From positions 172,463-197,705 of the forward strand of contig BMAT01012712.1 in NCBI GenBank assembly GCA_019649035.1: a stretch of DNA of 25,243 nt. The letters are read 5' to 3'. The translations under genes were made by a program, and so were the position numbers. Under the pieces are notes generated by a model that did not search any database, was not told the origin of the DNA, and saw only the letters and a list, made by a program, of their open reading frames with translations. Source of the stretch: Elysia marginata (lineage: Eukaryota; Mollusca; Gastropoda; Plakobranchidae). Below, in pieces: positions 1-9,605 of the stretch; positions within the stretch are counted from its first letter, which is position 1, and the number at the start of each line of letters is the position of its first letter.

Positions 1-138
1 CCTTTGAAGTGGAATTGGGCTTGTAAAAATACCCTTCAATCAAAATCTCCTCCATTAAAAAAGTTTCTATCCTGCAATCCTGAGATTCCACAGGAATGCA
101 GGACTGTATATTATAATTATTTCTTTTTGCAATTTCTT

Positions 139-451
139 GGGCATTATTTACTTGTCATAGCCTGTAAAGTTTTGTGTGTCTCCAATCTCTAGGGCAGTAA
201 TTACTCGTCATAGCCTGTAAAGTTTTGTGTGTCTCCAATCTCTAGGGCAGTAATTACTCGTCATAGCCTGTAAAGTTTTGTGTGTCTCCAATCTCTAGGG
301 CAGTACTTACCTGTCATAGCCTGTAAAATCATGTGTCTCTCCTATCTGTAGGGCAGTACTTAACGGTCATATCCTGTAAAGTCTCCTATCTGCAGGGCAG
401 TACTTACCCATCATAGCCTGTAAAGTCTTGAGTCTCTCCAATCTCAAGGGC
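139..451. repeat. 53-bp minisatellite over the CERK exon 5 donor, six units
   Basis: Units begin with GGG(C)A at 139, 192, 245, 298, 351 and 395: spacing 53, 53, 53, 53, then 44 (a 9-bp deletion), and the last is 53 bp long. Three units are near identical (shared CATAGCCTGTAAAGT and GTGTCTCCAATCTCTA). Read on the minus strand, the unit nearest the gene is the last ~40 nt of CERK exon 5 plus its GTAAGTACTGCCC donor. The others are diverged copies placed just inside the downstream intron. The 298-350 copy keeps an intact GTAAGTA; the 351-394 copy has TTAAGTA; the remaining ones are altered (GTAATTA or GTAAATA). Confidence 0.92.
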
Positions 452-471
452 ATGTTTTGCTCTTTCTGATG
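408..471 (-). CDS. CERK: CERK later catalytic-domain exon (exon 5 recognised)
   Basis: The acceptor TTTTTCTTGTACAG ends at 472, and the exon closes in a perfect GTAAGT donor at 407-402. Its 64 nt read as 2 + 20 codons + 2 nt: SERAKHALEIGETQDFTGYD plus a split Gly. This lines up with the family segment HANQAKETLYEI...YDG before IVCVGGDG. It requires one base from the previous exon, whereas exon 4 ends on a codon boundary. About four to five residues (family IVTE) are also missing, so a microexon of length 3n+1 probably lies between 472 and 1268; I could not place it. The donor half is the parent of the 53-bp minisatellite. Confidence 0.72.
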
Positions 472-3400
472 CTGTACAAGAAAAATACAAGTTTTCTTAA
501 ATTTGTTTTAAAAAATGTTGAAAAACTTTCAACTGCTCAGTGAGCCTATAAGCCCCTTCATTCAATTTACTAGCGCTTTTAGTTTCTTAAATTCTAACTT
601 TTCAATCAGTCGAAGTCTATTGGCTGTAAATAATTCCTCTCCGAAATCAAATTTTGCACTGACGAATAAATTTCCTGAAGCTGCCATGTCTTTATCTAGT
701 CACTGGGAATTTCATAAATATTTCAAAACTGGCTGCATAATTAAAACTATATTTAGGTTTACATTAAATTTTTTTTTTTACTCTTGTTTGAAAGAGGAGA
801 AAGAGAAAAAATTTTAAGAACTATCTGAAATTAACCAGCACCACTTATAAATCTTTGCTAAAACTACACTGTTCTCTTGTTTATAAGAATATCATAATGT
901 CTCAAAATTTTCTGAAAAATTAAAAAAACTTATTTGGATTGAATTTCATATTCCTGTCAACCTATCTGTATTTAATGACATATAAAATGACATATAGAGA
1001 AGATAGGATTTAAGACAAATTTATTGAAACAGTAGATTTTTTCTCATCAAAAGATAAATAATGATACTTTTCAAGAACCAAAACAATATTCATGATGTGC
1101 ATACATTTACTCATTTTTAATTTGAAACATTATATTTTTGAAAGTATAGAGACAAAAGATAAGAGATAACAGAGGTAAGAGATACCCTTGGATTCTTCAA
1201 ACTAGACAAGCAACACTTCTACAGTTTTGCATTAAAGCTTTCTTTATTAAAAACTTGTACGTACTTACGACTGTTGTCTCACAGTTTGCCAGGGCAAATA
1301 TTGGTGCAATCTTCCTCTCGTAGATCTGCACACCTTTCCGGTTTCCTCCGATTGGGTTAATCAAGACAAACAGTTTCTTGGGTCGGTTTGGAACTAAACG
1401 CAGTTATAGAAGAAAGACAGTTTCTTGAGTCACATACTAAATTAGACACTAAATTAAGATCATAGAAGACAGACAGTTTCTTGAGTAACTTAGTCACTAA
1501 ATACGATGACAGAAGACCAACATTTTCTTGAATCTGTTAGGCACTAAATAAAGATCATAGAAGACAAACACTTTCTTGGTTCAGTTGAACACAACTGTCA
1601 ACATAAGAGTATAGTTACCAAGTCATCAGCGTTTCAATTCTTAAACTGGAAGAGCAGAATCTTCTTCTCCTCTTCTTTCGTCCTCCCTCTTCTTCTAGCC
1701 ATTCTTTCTTTACTCTCTCTCTCTGTCTCTCTCTGTTTCATCATATCTGTGCCTGAACACAATGAATTTCCCTTTTTTTAATAAAATCCCAGAAAATCAA
1801 GAAAACCCAGTTAACCAGGAAAAGAAGACATCTCCAACAATTTCCCCATTCAGCGGGTCCGTCCGTACGTTGAAAAGACACAAACCAAAGGGATGAAGAG
1901 AAGAGCCTTGAAGAAAATTGTAGCAGAGACATCCTGGGGTGCAAACCAAGCAGTATTGAGAAAACTGAAAAGTGTACATCGGGTACACAAGACCAAGGAT
2001 TGAATATGGAACAGCATCACAGAAAAGTGCGGCAAAAATCAACCAAAATACAAAATAAAAAAATAAGGACAATTACAGGTGGTACAAGAGGCACCTGGGT
2101 GAACGAGATGAAAGCAACTACAGGACTTGAGTCACGAGAAGAGAGGCGAGATAGGAAAATGCTCTTGCTGTATGTCAAATTCAAATACATAAACAACCAT
2201 CCTATGCATAAAATCACAAAGGTCATTCTGGATCAAGGCTAAAAAGGAATAACTTTCTCAGCTTAGCAAAAAAGATACATCATACAGTCATCCTTTAGCC
2301 AGCAGCCTCTAGAAATCAAAACTTCTACACATTTGGTCAACATCCGCCCCCTTGGAAACGAAAAAACTTTCCAACTATTAGAAGCTCAATCAATGGCATT
2401 GATAACAAAACAGGAGTGGCAGCAAGCACCCTACGCATTTGTGTTAAAAAAGAGTTAAAAAACTGCGGTAGAGACACCTATATGGACTCAACTGTACAAT
2501 GGAAACCTCTTGATTCAAATCACAAGGGATCAGACAAAAAGTTTGAATTAAGAGACTTTTAAGTTATACATAAGGGATCAGGTTTTTGTACTTAGACAAT
2601 ATTTGATTCGTTATCAGTATCAATACCTCCTTCCCTCACACAGCCCTCTGTGTTAAATTTAAGTAAAGACAGTGATGTCTGCGTGGGTTTCAGAGGGTAC
2701 CTTTGTTAATGAAAGTGATTAACATGATTTGGAGTAAAGTAACTGCTAGAGAGCAGACGTAAAACTTACTAATGCAGGCCATTATCTAAACTTAGATTCA
2801 CGAGAATTTAACTACTGTGTGTCAACTTCAAATTTTGAGTTCAAATCAAACAAAGTCAGGAGAAGAAAAATAAACCTCACACCTAGAAAACTTCAAATTA
2901 TGAGGAATTCGAATGATGAGGCTTTGATTTCGAAGGTTTTCGCTGTAGTTAATATAGTTTAGAGGTTGCCAGAAAATGGCAATGATCTTCCAAATGAAAC
3001 TATAAGCCATTTTGCTAGCACAGTGACTCTGAATTCCTGTGTAAGCACAAGCTTGAAAATGGAAATCCATTTTTTTTACAATCTCTAAACTCTACTACAG
3101 TTGAGTCCATATATTCAAACCCCGATGATTTGAACATTTGCTAAATTTGAATTAAATTAAGATTGCTGATTTAATTTTTCATATTTAATGTGAACTGATA
3201 ATTAGATTTTTAGCTAATTTAAAGTCAAATTTTGTTCCCACAGGGTTTGAACCATGCAAACTGGGACTGAGAATTAACTGTCTACAGCTGACCTTTCTGG
3301 CACTGGTCTTGAATATTACTGAAAATGCTGTCGAAGTTGTCTCCAGTGACTGTTACAGTCACCGACTTCTTTCTTAGACACTTATTTTTTTGTTTCTCTA

Positions 3401-5656
3401 TATAGTGCAGTAATAACGTCTGCTTCTGTTCATCTTTGTGGGGATTCTCCGCTGAAATAACATCGCACCACTGAAAGCTGAGGCCTGGAGAACAAGAAGG
3501 AAAGCGTTTTAATTGATTCTTTGTCAGCCCATTGTAGCATGTTAATTATTGACCCAGACCTGGCACTGTACCAGTACTCACAAAATCTAATATATTTTTG
3601 GTAAAAGCACTAGCAGCAGCACTTCAACTTTAATGTGGCCATGGTAATTTAAACTGTTTTAAAAAAAGAGAAAAAAACATTTAAAAATTACACCATCCAT
3701 GAGGTATACAGTAGTTTGTAAAGTGTTTTGGTACATGCACTAACAAAAATCTCTTTTTTTGTGGTTATTAAAAAAAAATTACAAAAAAACTGGCAATTTG
3801 ACTCTTTAAAATTTGGCTACATGGGTGGTAGTTGCCAAGCAATACATAATCAGTATTCTGTAATAAAAATCAGAAAATCAGTATTTTCTCATATTTTGGC
3901 CAAAAATCAGTATAATACTGATTTAATCTATATGAATAGCAGGTCTGTTAACCCAGAGAACTACTTTAGTGTGTATTTTCTGTTTTGATACATGGAATAA
4001 AATTTTGGCATCTATTGTACATGCAAATAAATTTCAAAAAATTAAAATTAACACTTTACTATATTTATTTAACACAACCATAACATTTTCATGATATAAC
4101 TTACAAAAACTTGAGGTATCTACAGCTTTACTTGTTGGGCAGAAGAAGCTGGATGGCTTTCCAGGCTCTGTTGTTTACTTTCATTCATACAAAGAGTAAT
4201 ACGGGCAACCTTGATACCAATCATTTACCATACTCTTAGTTAAATTTTTAAAAATGAATTGTCATTAACTGGCAAATCTTCACTTAATCAGGGAGGTGTC
4301 TACTGTCTTAGTCTAGAAATAGGTTAAAAGATAACTCAATCACTGCAAAGTAAAATCGCACTATCTGTCGTCAATTTTCAACAACATGTGTTACATAAAC
4401 ATATAAACTGAAATTACATTTGCATTTCAGGTAAAAAATAGAGTACAAATAGCAGATACGTCATTGACAAAAAATAATAATAAAGAATTAACATAAAAAT
4501 ATGATTCAAACTGAAAACAAGAAGAGAACTTGTTGTATATTTGGCAATGTTAATTTATCAAGGATGTAAATTTTTAGTGAACCTTTGGTTTTTGTGGTCT
4601 TCTCCTTCTTAGCATTATCTAGTTGCTCAATCACCAGGCCTTGTTCATATAGCACAAGATTCATGTCCTGGTTAGAGAACTGAACGGCAGCTGACATCAA
4701 CTTTTCTCCTCTAGCCTCACACTGCTCTCCTGTTGTCGGTGATCTCTCAGCCTCAGGAAGTTCATCTGTTGACACAAAAACTCAGTAAAACAGTGCAGTT
4801 TTTATTTCAAAACAACCTCTCTTCTTCAAAACAGTTTTTACTTTTTTTGTGTAGAAAATACACAAAAATAAACAAAATAAAAATAGAGGGTCTTCTCTTT
4901 AACAGGAATTTTGATGTTCCGATTACAGCAAGCTAAAATTGCAAATTGCTAATTATTACTTGGGCTTTTGGGTGCATTGAACAGTTGTAGTGGCTGTTGG
5001 TGATTACAAAACCTATATCAGTTTAGGAGAAATATGTTTGAAACCATCATACCTTAACCTTATTTCTGCTAATTTCAGGGTTCTAAAGAATCTTCTCACG
5101 TTACAATAATATAACCTACATCATCTAAGATTTTTTTAAAAGCTCTGAAAGCCATGGAAATGCACAAGGTACTTCTTAAGGTGTCATCTGGCAACCACAG
5201 ACAAGGGCACAGAATCTGTTAAATATGCACATTTTGTAAAAGGTTGCAATAATGTATCAGTCAACTTTAATTTTAAGGAGCTCAAATCATTTTAAGAAGT
5301 TCTCAAAAAATGATCTTTCACTAGCTGTCACATACAATCCAGTTGTTATTAAAAAACCCACTTTAAGTTTAAATACAAATGATCTTAAGACAGAAACAGT
5401 AACTTGCTACCTTCCCATAGAAGATGTGTCTGTCAAATTCAACATTTATGCCCTAGACTATCAATTACTTCAAAGCTATCCTAAAAGGAGCATACTTCTC
5501 TCAAACACCTTTCTTCTCTTAGTCTCTCTCCATATATATACAAATATTTCAAGTTTTAAAATTTGAAAATTCATATATTTATAAAATAAAATGCTTCCAG
5601 CTTGGTTCATTACCTTGCTTTGGTGGTTGAGTCTCTGTTCCTTTACTTTCTGCCAT
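408..5656 (-). CDS. CERK: Ceramide kinase gene, 5' half (five coding exons, partial)
   Basis: Ceramide kinase phosphorylates ceramide to ceramide-1-phosphate using ATP; its N-terminal PH-like domain directs it to membranes such as the Golgi. Seen here: exons at 5614-5656, 4583-4765, 3293-3484, 1269-1393 and 408-471. The first four splice in phase (split codons GAT, GGC and GTT) into about 181 residues: an acidic N-terminus, a PH-like fold (core LSFQWCDVISAEN, then HYIEKQKNK), and the start of the diacylglycerol-kinase-like catalytic domain with RPKKLFVLINPIGG followed by YERKIAPIF. The last exon gives SERAKHALEIG...YDG, matching the family segment just before the GGDG motif. Spacing from start to catalytic motif fits the vertebrate enzyme. 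The family assignment comes from remembered CERK sequence, not a search. Sphingosine kinase and DGK are less likely because of the RPKKL-INPxGG-YERKxAP pattern. The 3' half lies beyond base 1. Confidence 0.88.
1269..1393 (-). CDS. CERK: CERK exon 4 (catalytic domain start, NPxGG motif)
   Basis: The acceptor CTGCGTTTAG precedes 125 nt (2 + 41 codons) and a consensus donor GTAAGT at 1268-1263. It encodes PNRPKKLFVLINPIGG, then NRKGVQIYERKIAPIFALAN and CETTV. INPIGG is the glycine-rich nucleotide-binding motif of the diacylglycerol-kinase/lipid-kinase catalytic fold, and YERKxAP-x-F is typical of CERK. The exon's first ~30 bp and the adjoining intron end are duplicated in tandem upstream (1360-1595). 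It ends in phase 0, which does not match the next recognised exon. Confidence 0.9.
1360..1595. repeat. ~47-56-bp tandem repeat over the CERK exon 4 acceptor, five units
   Basis: The shared word TTTCTTG recurs at 1374, 1421, 1477, 1524 and 1572. Each unit also shares AGAC(A/C)... before it and CTAAA...ATAGAAG-type sequence after it. The first unit is the real start of CERK exon 4 with its acceptor; the CTAAA is the minus-strand TTTAG. The next units are degenerate copies extending upstream into intron 3, most of them still carrying TTTAG. Divergence between units is visibly higher than in the 53-bp array. Confidence 0.85.
1596..3292. other. CERK intron 3, no coding sequence seen
   Basis: This is intronic sequence on the minus strand. 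A pyrimidine-rich block with CT repeats lies at about 1655-1740. The short open frames at 1741-2242 on both strands overlap each other and lack codon bias or recognisable motifs. I see no mobile element here. Confidence 0.6.
3293..3484 (-). CDS. CERK: CERK exon 3 (PH-like domain)
   Basis: A strong acceptor (CCTTTCCTTCTTGTTCTCCAG) precedes 2 + 189 + 1 nt encoding 63 whole codons: LSFQWCDVISAENPHKDE, then HYIEKQKNKCLRKKSVTVTV and FDSIFSNIQDQCQK. The order matches the family's EIIAVEE..., FTVH-x-VKR... and W-L-Q-T-L-R-type segments that lead directly into the RPK motif. The donor G followed by GTCAGC is non-optimal, but phase 1 fits the next exon exactly (G+TT = Val). No stop-free alternative frame gives family-like sequence. 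Confidence 0.85.
3485..4582. other. CERK intron 2, AT-rich, with a 21-bp palindrome
   Basis: AT-rich intron. It contains a perfect inverted repeat at 3904-3924 (AAATCAGTAT, one central A, ATACTGATTT) inside a cluster of AATCAGTA words from about 3850. An AATAAA-like word on the minus strand (4069-4064) and a short open frame ending NNRAWKAIQLLLPNK at 4177-4128 were considered as an alternative 3' end. They are not needed, because exons 2 and 3 join in phase. Confidence 0.55.
4583..4765 (-). CDS. CERK: CERK exon 2 (start of PH-like domain)
   Basis: The acceptor TTTTTGTGTCAACAG is followed by 2 + 180 + 1 nt of open frame. It encodes an acidic linker (DELPEAERSPTTGEQ) and then the first PH-like strands, including LMSAAVQFSNQDMNLVLYEQ and GLVIEQLDNAKKEK. 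The donor is AAAG followed by GTTCAC, which is weak. I chose it because it leaves one base (G) that joins GC of the next exon as Gly and gives the continuous PH-like sequence expected for CERK. Without splicing the frame runs on to a stop at 4506, so intron retention is the alternative. Confidence 0.8.
4766..5613. other. CERK intron 1, no other gene seen
   Basis: Intron between the first two recognised coding exons. It is AT-rich. A 104-codon plus-strand open frame at 5252-5566 has AT-driven composition, no domain and lies antisense inside the intron, so I do not call it a gene. Confidence 0.6.
5614..5656 (-). CDS. CERK: CERK first coding exon
   Basis: The start codon is at 5656-5654 on the minus strand in the context ATGGCA. 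Fourteen codons begin MAESKGTETQPPKQ and end with one base before a GTAATG donor (5613-5608). The split codon completes as GAT at the next exon. A polypyrimidine tract and ACAG acceptor end at 5674, so this exon probably starts at 5673 with only 17 nt of 5' UTR and a non-coding exon should lie further upstream (higher coordinates). Confidence 0.8.
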
Positions 5657-7573
5657 GATCAAGGTAAAAAACACTGTAGGGTTGATTGAAAAAAAGAAAT
5701 TTATAACAGGATAAGGCCAATGCTACTTGTCATGTTTTTTTTTTTTTTATAGGATTTATAAAGAGAAACAAAATTGAATTTTTTATAATAATCTTCCCCT
5801 GCTAAAAAAGGGTGATCAATGGAATCCAGACTGCCTAGGTTACCGCATGATGATTGTGACTAAGGTAGAGGTGATCTTTAAGTTTCAGTGACAAGGTGTC
5901 ACACTGATGTGACAAAATCACTTAAAAAATGTAGTTCAGATAGTATTGCATTGACAAATCAATGCTACGTACTAGCATTACAGCTACACACTAGCATTAG
6001 AGAGGGTAGTTAGATATGGTTACAACAACAATTGTGATCTATAAGTCTTTCTTCGGAAGAAAAACAATTAGATCTGGAAGTTTAGAATATTTCCAATCGT
6101 GCAACACAAAGGAGTGCACAATCTGCAAGAAGGAAGGCAGAAGAAGTTGGTGTTTTACCAAGGCACCCTGCTGAGTCTATATAGCTAAATAGGTCAAAAT
6201 CATTAGAACCTAGAGGTAAACTGTATTTCCTCTAAATTTTCCAGCGTTTGTCCCAGTTCTTCTATTTCTAATTATTGTTGATAAAAAATTTGTGATTTTT
6301 CACCTTGGAATATAAAAATCATACATGCTTTTCTTCCATAACCCTATCATTAATGCTCCGCTACAGGTAACACTTGCTCAGTGATCAGCATTTGTAAACT
6401 TAAGATGTTTCGGATCAGCAACCTGCCATGCCAATATTTGCAGATCAGTCGATCTTTCTAACACAAAGCCCCTTGAAATATAATGTCAGTCTACTAGCAT
6501 CTTTGTCACCTTTGTGAAATCAGTTGATCCAAACGCACTCAAAGTAAAACGCTGCCCCAACAACTCTTCACCCTATTCCCCTCCCTATTCAAACTCAAAG
6601 TAGGCTAGCACCATGGGAAAAAGAATTGTATCATTTCATGGATATAGATAGGGGAGAACTTCCCTAACACTTGTTGGCAGAGGGACCTGGTTATATAATA
6701 TATAAATTATAAAGGGCGTGTCTCAGTTCATATTGGTAATCACAGACACCCGCCTCACGCGTGTAGGGTCTTTTGGGTGGGGTTATTATAGATCTAATAT
6801 TAAACGTCAGTCAGAGACTGTCAATCTTGCAAACGCGGCCTAGCAAACACCAAATGACCAATCCTACCCACAGCTATCCCATGTCAGATTCTTTGTTAAA
6901 CTTACAGACATGTTAAAAATAAAAGTGTAAGGGACTGTAACTTCTCCGTCCACCCCACCGATCCTTAGGATAGTACTATACGGTTAGTAAAATTCACAGC
7001 ATAGGGCAGCAAACCAGGGGAAATTTTTCACTCTACAAATTTATTGATTGATGTCCGAGGAGCTCTAAAGTTAGTTGCCTGTTGACAGCCATCTGGTATG
7101 AAGAGGGTACACATGAAAATGGGAGTTGAAAGCAAGGCTGCCTGAAAAGCCAATGTATCAGCTTAGCTTAGCTTTGTACATCCTCACATCAAACTTCAAA
7201 GACAAAGCCTGTCTGGCTTAAGCCGAATGTTTTAACAAATTCTTTTTTATAAAATCTTAATTCTGATTTTTTGAAATTTGTTTAAAGAGTCCTGTGCAAT
7301 GTGATAAGAAACATTACTTGCAAAATTAACGTTTGGCTAATGAAGAGTAATTTCAAAATTTTGCAATAAATAGGCCAAATCTAGATCTAGATATCTATCT
7401 TTATAATAGCGCGCCGGTACCGAAAACCTGCCCTAGTACTGTAGTAGTACACTGTACAGTAGTAGTAGTAGTAATTGACTAATTAGGCCTACATTTCTAG
7501 ACAGATTTCTGATCTACTATAATTATGTCTATATGTTACCGGTGCTGAAACTTCTAAGCATGTCCTGACTTAC

Positions 7574-7870
7574 GTTAAATGTTTTTCTGAGCCTAAGCCG
7601 AGATATTAATTTGTTGACGCACAAATTGAGCTAGCCCAATATTGAAAATCGCAGCAGACAGAACAAGCATGAAAGCTCTGGCCGATGTTCCAAATAGTGC
7701 AACTTGAACTGAGTGAAAGCAAAGCACTAGCTGTTGCTGACAGGTCTAGTGGATCGTGACTGCGAAATGCTAGTAATCGATTTTTCACTCAGTTTTATCG
7801 ATACCACTGCAGACTGCATTCAAGCTGCTTCCAGATATCACCAGCAGAGACGCGAACAAACGCAGTACCG
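7574..7870 (-). other. Possible non-coding first exon of CERK
   Basis: CERK has a clear acceptor just before its start codon (5674), so a leader exon is expected upstream. On the minus strand this stretch is less AT-rich than its surroundings and ends with ...AACATTTAAC followed by a consensus GTAAGTCAG donor (from 7573). No TATA box or initiator was identified and the left edge is arbitrary. A 60-codon minus-strand frame (7788-7606) inside it has no recognisable product. This is a proposal from donor quality and position only. Confidence 0.25.
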
Positions 7871-8583
7871 GTAGATCTAGAGAAGCCTACATTGCATGTA
7901 TTAGATCTGCCAACTCTCTATCATTACACAATCCCCAAGGCATTTTGCCTCGATGAAGAAGGCGTATTTTTATCTGAATGTCATTGCCATGAAGAAATTG
8001 TTAAGTGGTGTGGGGTTATTTAGGCCAAGTAGTCTAAATAACCTGTCGGATTAGTTCGTCAATGTAACTGGAAGCTCTTTTTTTCTTTGAACCATAATTA
8101 AAGGATTTGATTAAGGTTTTTTGTAGTTTTCAATTATGGAAAAAATGTAAAGCTTACATACTAGAAGTTCTTTTGAACAGTGAGCAAATGAGTCGCAGTG
8201 CCACAATAACCTTCTGAATAGTTCGTGCCATAATGGCATATCAGTAAATTTTGCTCCATCGTGCGATATAGGTAAAATGCAAAATACTTGATTGAGCCAT
8301 TGAAATTATAGCAGAGATCAAAAACTCAAAATATTGGTACTTTTAAAGGGACTTTACAAGAAGCGTAATTTATAAAGAAAAATATCTAGTTTGATATTAA
8401 TTGCTATTCCAAAAACATGCCCTACATAATTATGGTACTAAACTTTAAAATTAGGTAGCCAAGTGCATTTGTATTTTATTTTGTGCTTAGGCCTACCGTG
8501 TGATTGCTCTTGATTCATAAATATTGTTTACACAATATCCTTTTTTAAAATTTTTTAAACACAATCATAAATAATTATTTACG

Positions 8584-8616
8584 CAATTATCGAGTACCAC
8601 TACGCTCGATAAATTG
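8584..8616. other. Hairpin with an 11-bp stem and 10-nt loop
   Basis: CAATTATCGAG and CTCGAT-A-AATTG are reverse complements apart from one bulged A, and they flank the loop TACCACTACG. It is not the histone 3' stem-loop. Function unknown. Confidence 0.6.
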
Positions 8617-9164
8617 AAAATAAACGGTCAATAAACTCGTATTTTTTTTATTTTTTTATTTTTTGGTATTCGAACAACTCATTAAAAAATCAAACCAACC
8701 CAAGGCCGTTCCGAGGTAGATGACTCATGTCCTGGATTGTTTACCAACAAACCTAACCTAATTTCATTCCTTCGGAAATCTATGGTTTCACTGTGAGGAA
8801 GCGACACACGTCGTGTCAAATAACGCATACACTATTAAGCACATTTATAACCAACATATCTTTAAAAATAATTGTTAAGTTTTATTTTTAGAAAGAGAAC
8901 TTCCCCGTAACAAATAGTCAACATGCCACTTGACTGTATTTTGCTAGCTCTAAGTCTTTCTTGAGCCCATAAAATTAGGTTTACCTCGACTCTTTCTGTG
9001 CGCCGAATCATACGCAGTGTCCATTAAAAATATCAATTAATGTATATTTAAAAAAAAAACGAAGTGGTTATTTGTCAACGTATGACTTATAACATCTCTG
9101 CCGTGAACATATTATTTGGTCATCGTCTTATACAAAAATTGTATTATTCTAAGGCACAGAGGTG

Positions 9165-9229
9165 TATAAAATAGCACTTGAGAGGATAATGACGTCACAT
9201 GGTGTCCCAACTTGAAGCCGATTGGGACA
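9165..9229 (+). promoter_or_regulatory. TATA box, CRE and inverted repeat cluster
   Basis: TATAAAAT at 9165-9172 is followed by a perfect cAMP-response element TGACGTCA at 9190-9197. An inverted repeat TGTCCCAA (9203-9210) and TTGGGACA (9222-9229) has an 11-nt spacer. No coding sequence follows on the plus strand apart from a 5'-truncated retrotransposon, so a promoter role is only a possibility. Confidence 0.3.
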
Positions 9230-9364
9230 ACAAAAAGGGGGGCAAGAGCTAGGCCCTAGGCTTACTTGCCGCCGGCTCTCACTCTATCAGTATCAGCCAG
9301 ACTTTAAAACGCTAAAACCAAAACAGTCAATATGGTGAAGATGGGTTTTTTTACGACTGTTAAT

Positions 9365-9580
9365 GATGTTATTGTTGTTGTTGTTGATGATGATGAAGTT
9401 ATTGTGATTGTTGATATTATTATTAAAAACATCAATACTAATAATTTTTATTAGGAGTAGTAGTAACAGTAGTGGTACAGTAGTAATTGTTGTAGGGCTA
9501 GTAGTAGAAGTAGCAGCAGTAACGGTAATAATAGCAGCAGTAACATTAGTAATAGCAGCAGCGCCAGCAGCAGAGGCCCA
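9365..9580. repeat. Degenerate trinucleotide microsatellite (GTT/GAT then AGT/AGC)
   Basis: Runs of GTT, GAT and ATT give way to AGTAGTAGT, AGTAGCAGC and similar words. Open frames on both strands here are pure low-complexity translation (Asn/Ile/Thr/Leu runs) and are not genes. The AGT/AGC part resumes at 11935-11990 on the far side of the retrotransposon. Confidence 0.85.
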
Positions 9581-9605
9581 GACTTGGTAGAAGTAGAATT
9601 TGAGA

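Larger units (their letters stand above)
5674..9160. other. Intergenic or leader-intron region, no coding gene supported
   Basis: AT-rich sequence with poly-T runs (about 5735-5750, 8641-8662), a short TAG/GTA palindromic tract (about 7433-7475) and a hairpin at 8584-8616. A 52-codon cysteine-rich frame at 6016-6174 is described in the findings. I see no transposon ends or conserved protein segments. Confidence 0.5.

Noticed and set aside
3728-3988. 86-codon plus-strand frame
   Set aside because: Lies in a CERK intron over the AATCAGTA cluster; composition follows base content.
4128-4177. Possible C-terminal exon (NNRAWKAIQLLLPNK, stop) with an AATAAA-like word downstream on the minus strand
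   Set aside because: It would make the first CERK exons a separate small gene, but exons at 4583-4765 and 3293-3484 join in phase and give a continuous CERK-like PH domain.
5252-5566. 104-codon plus-strand frame
   Set aside because: AT-rich, antisense within a CERK intron, no recognisable motif.
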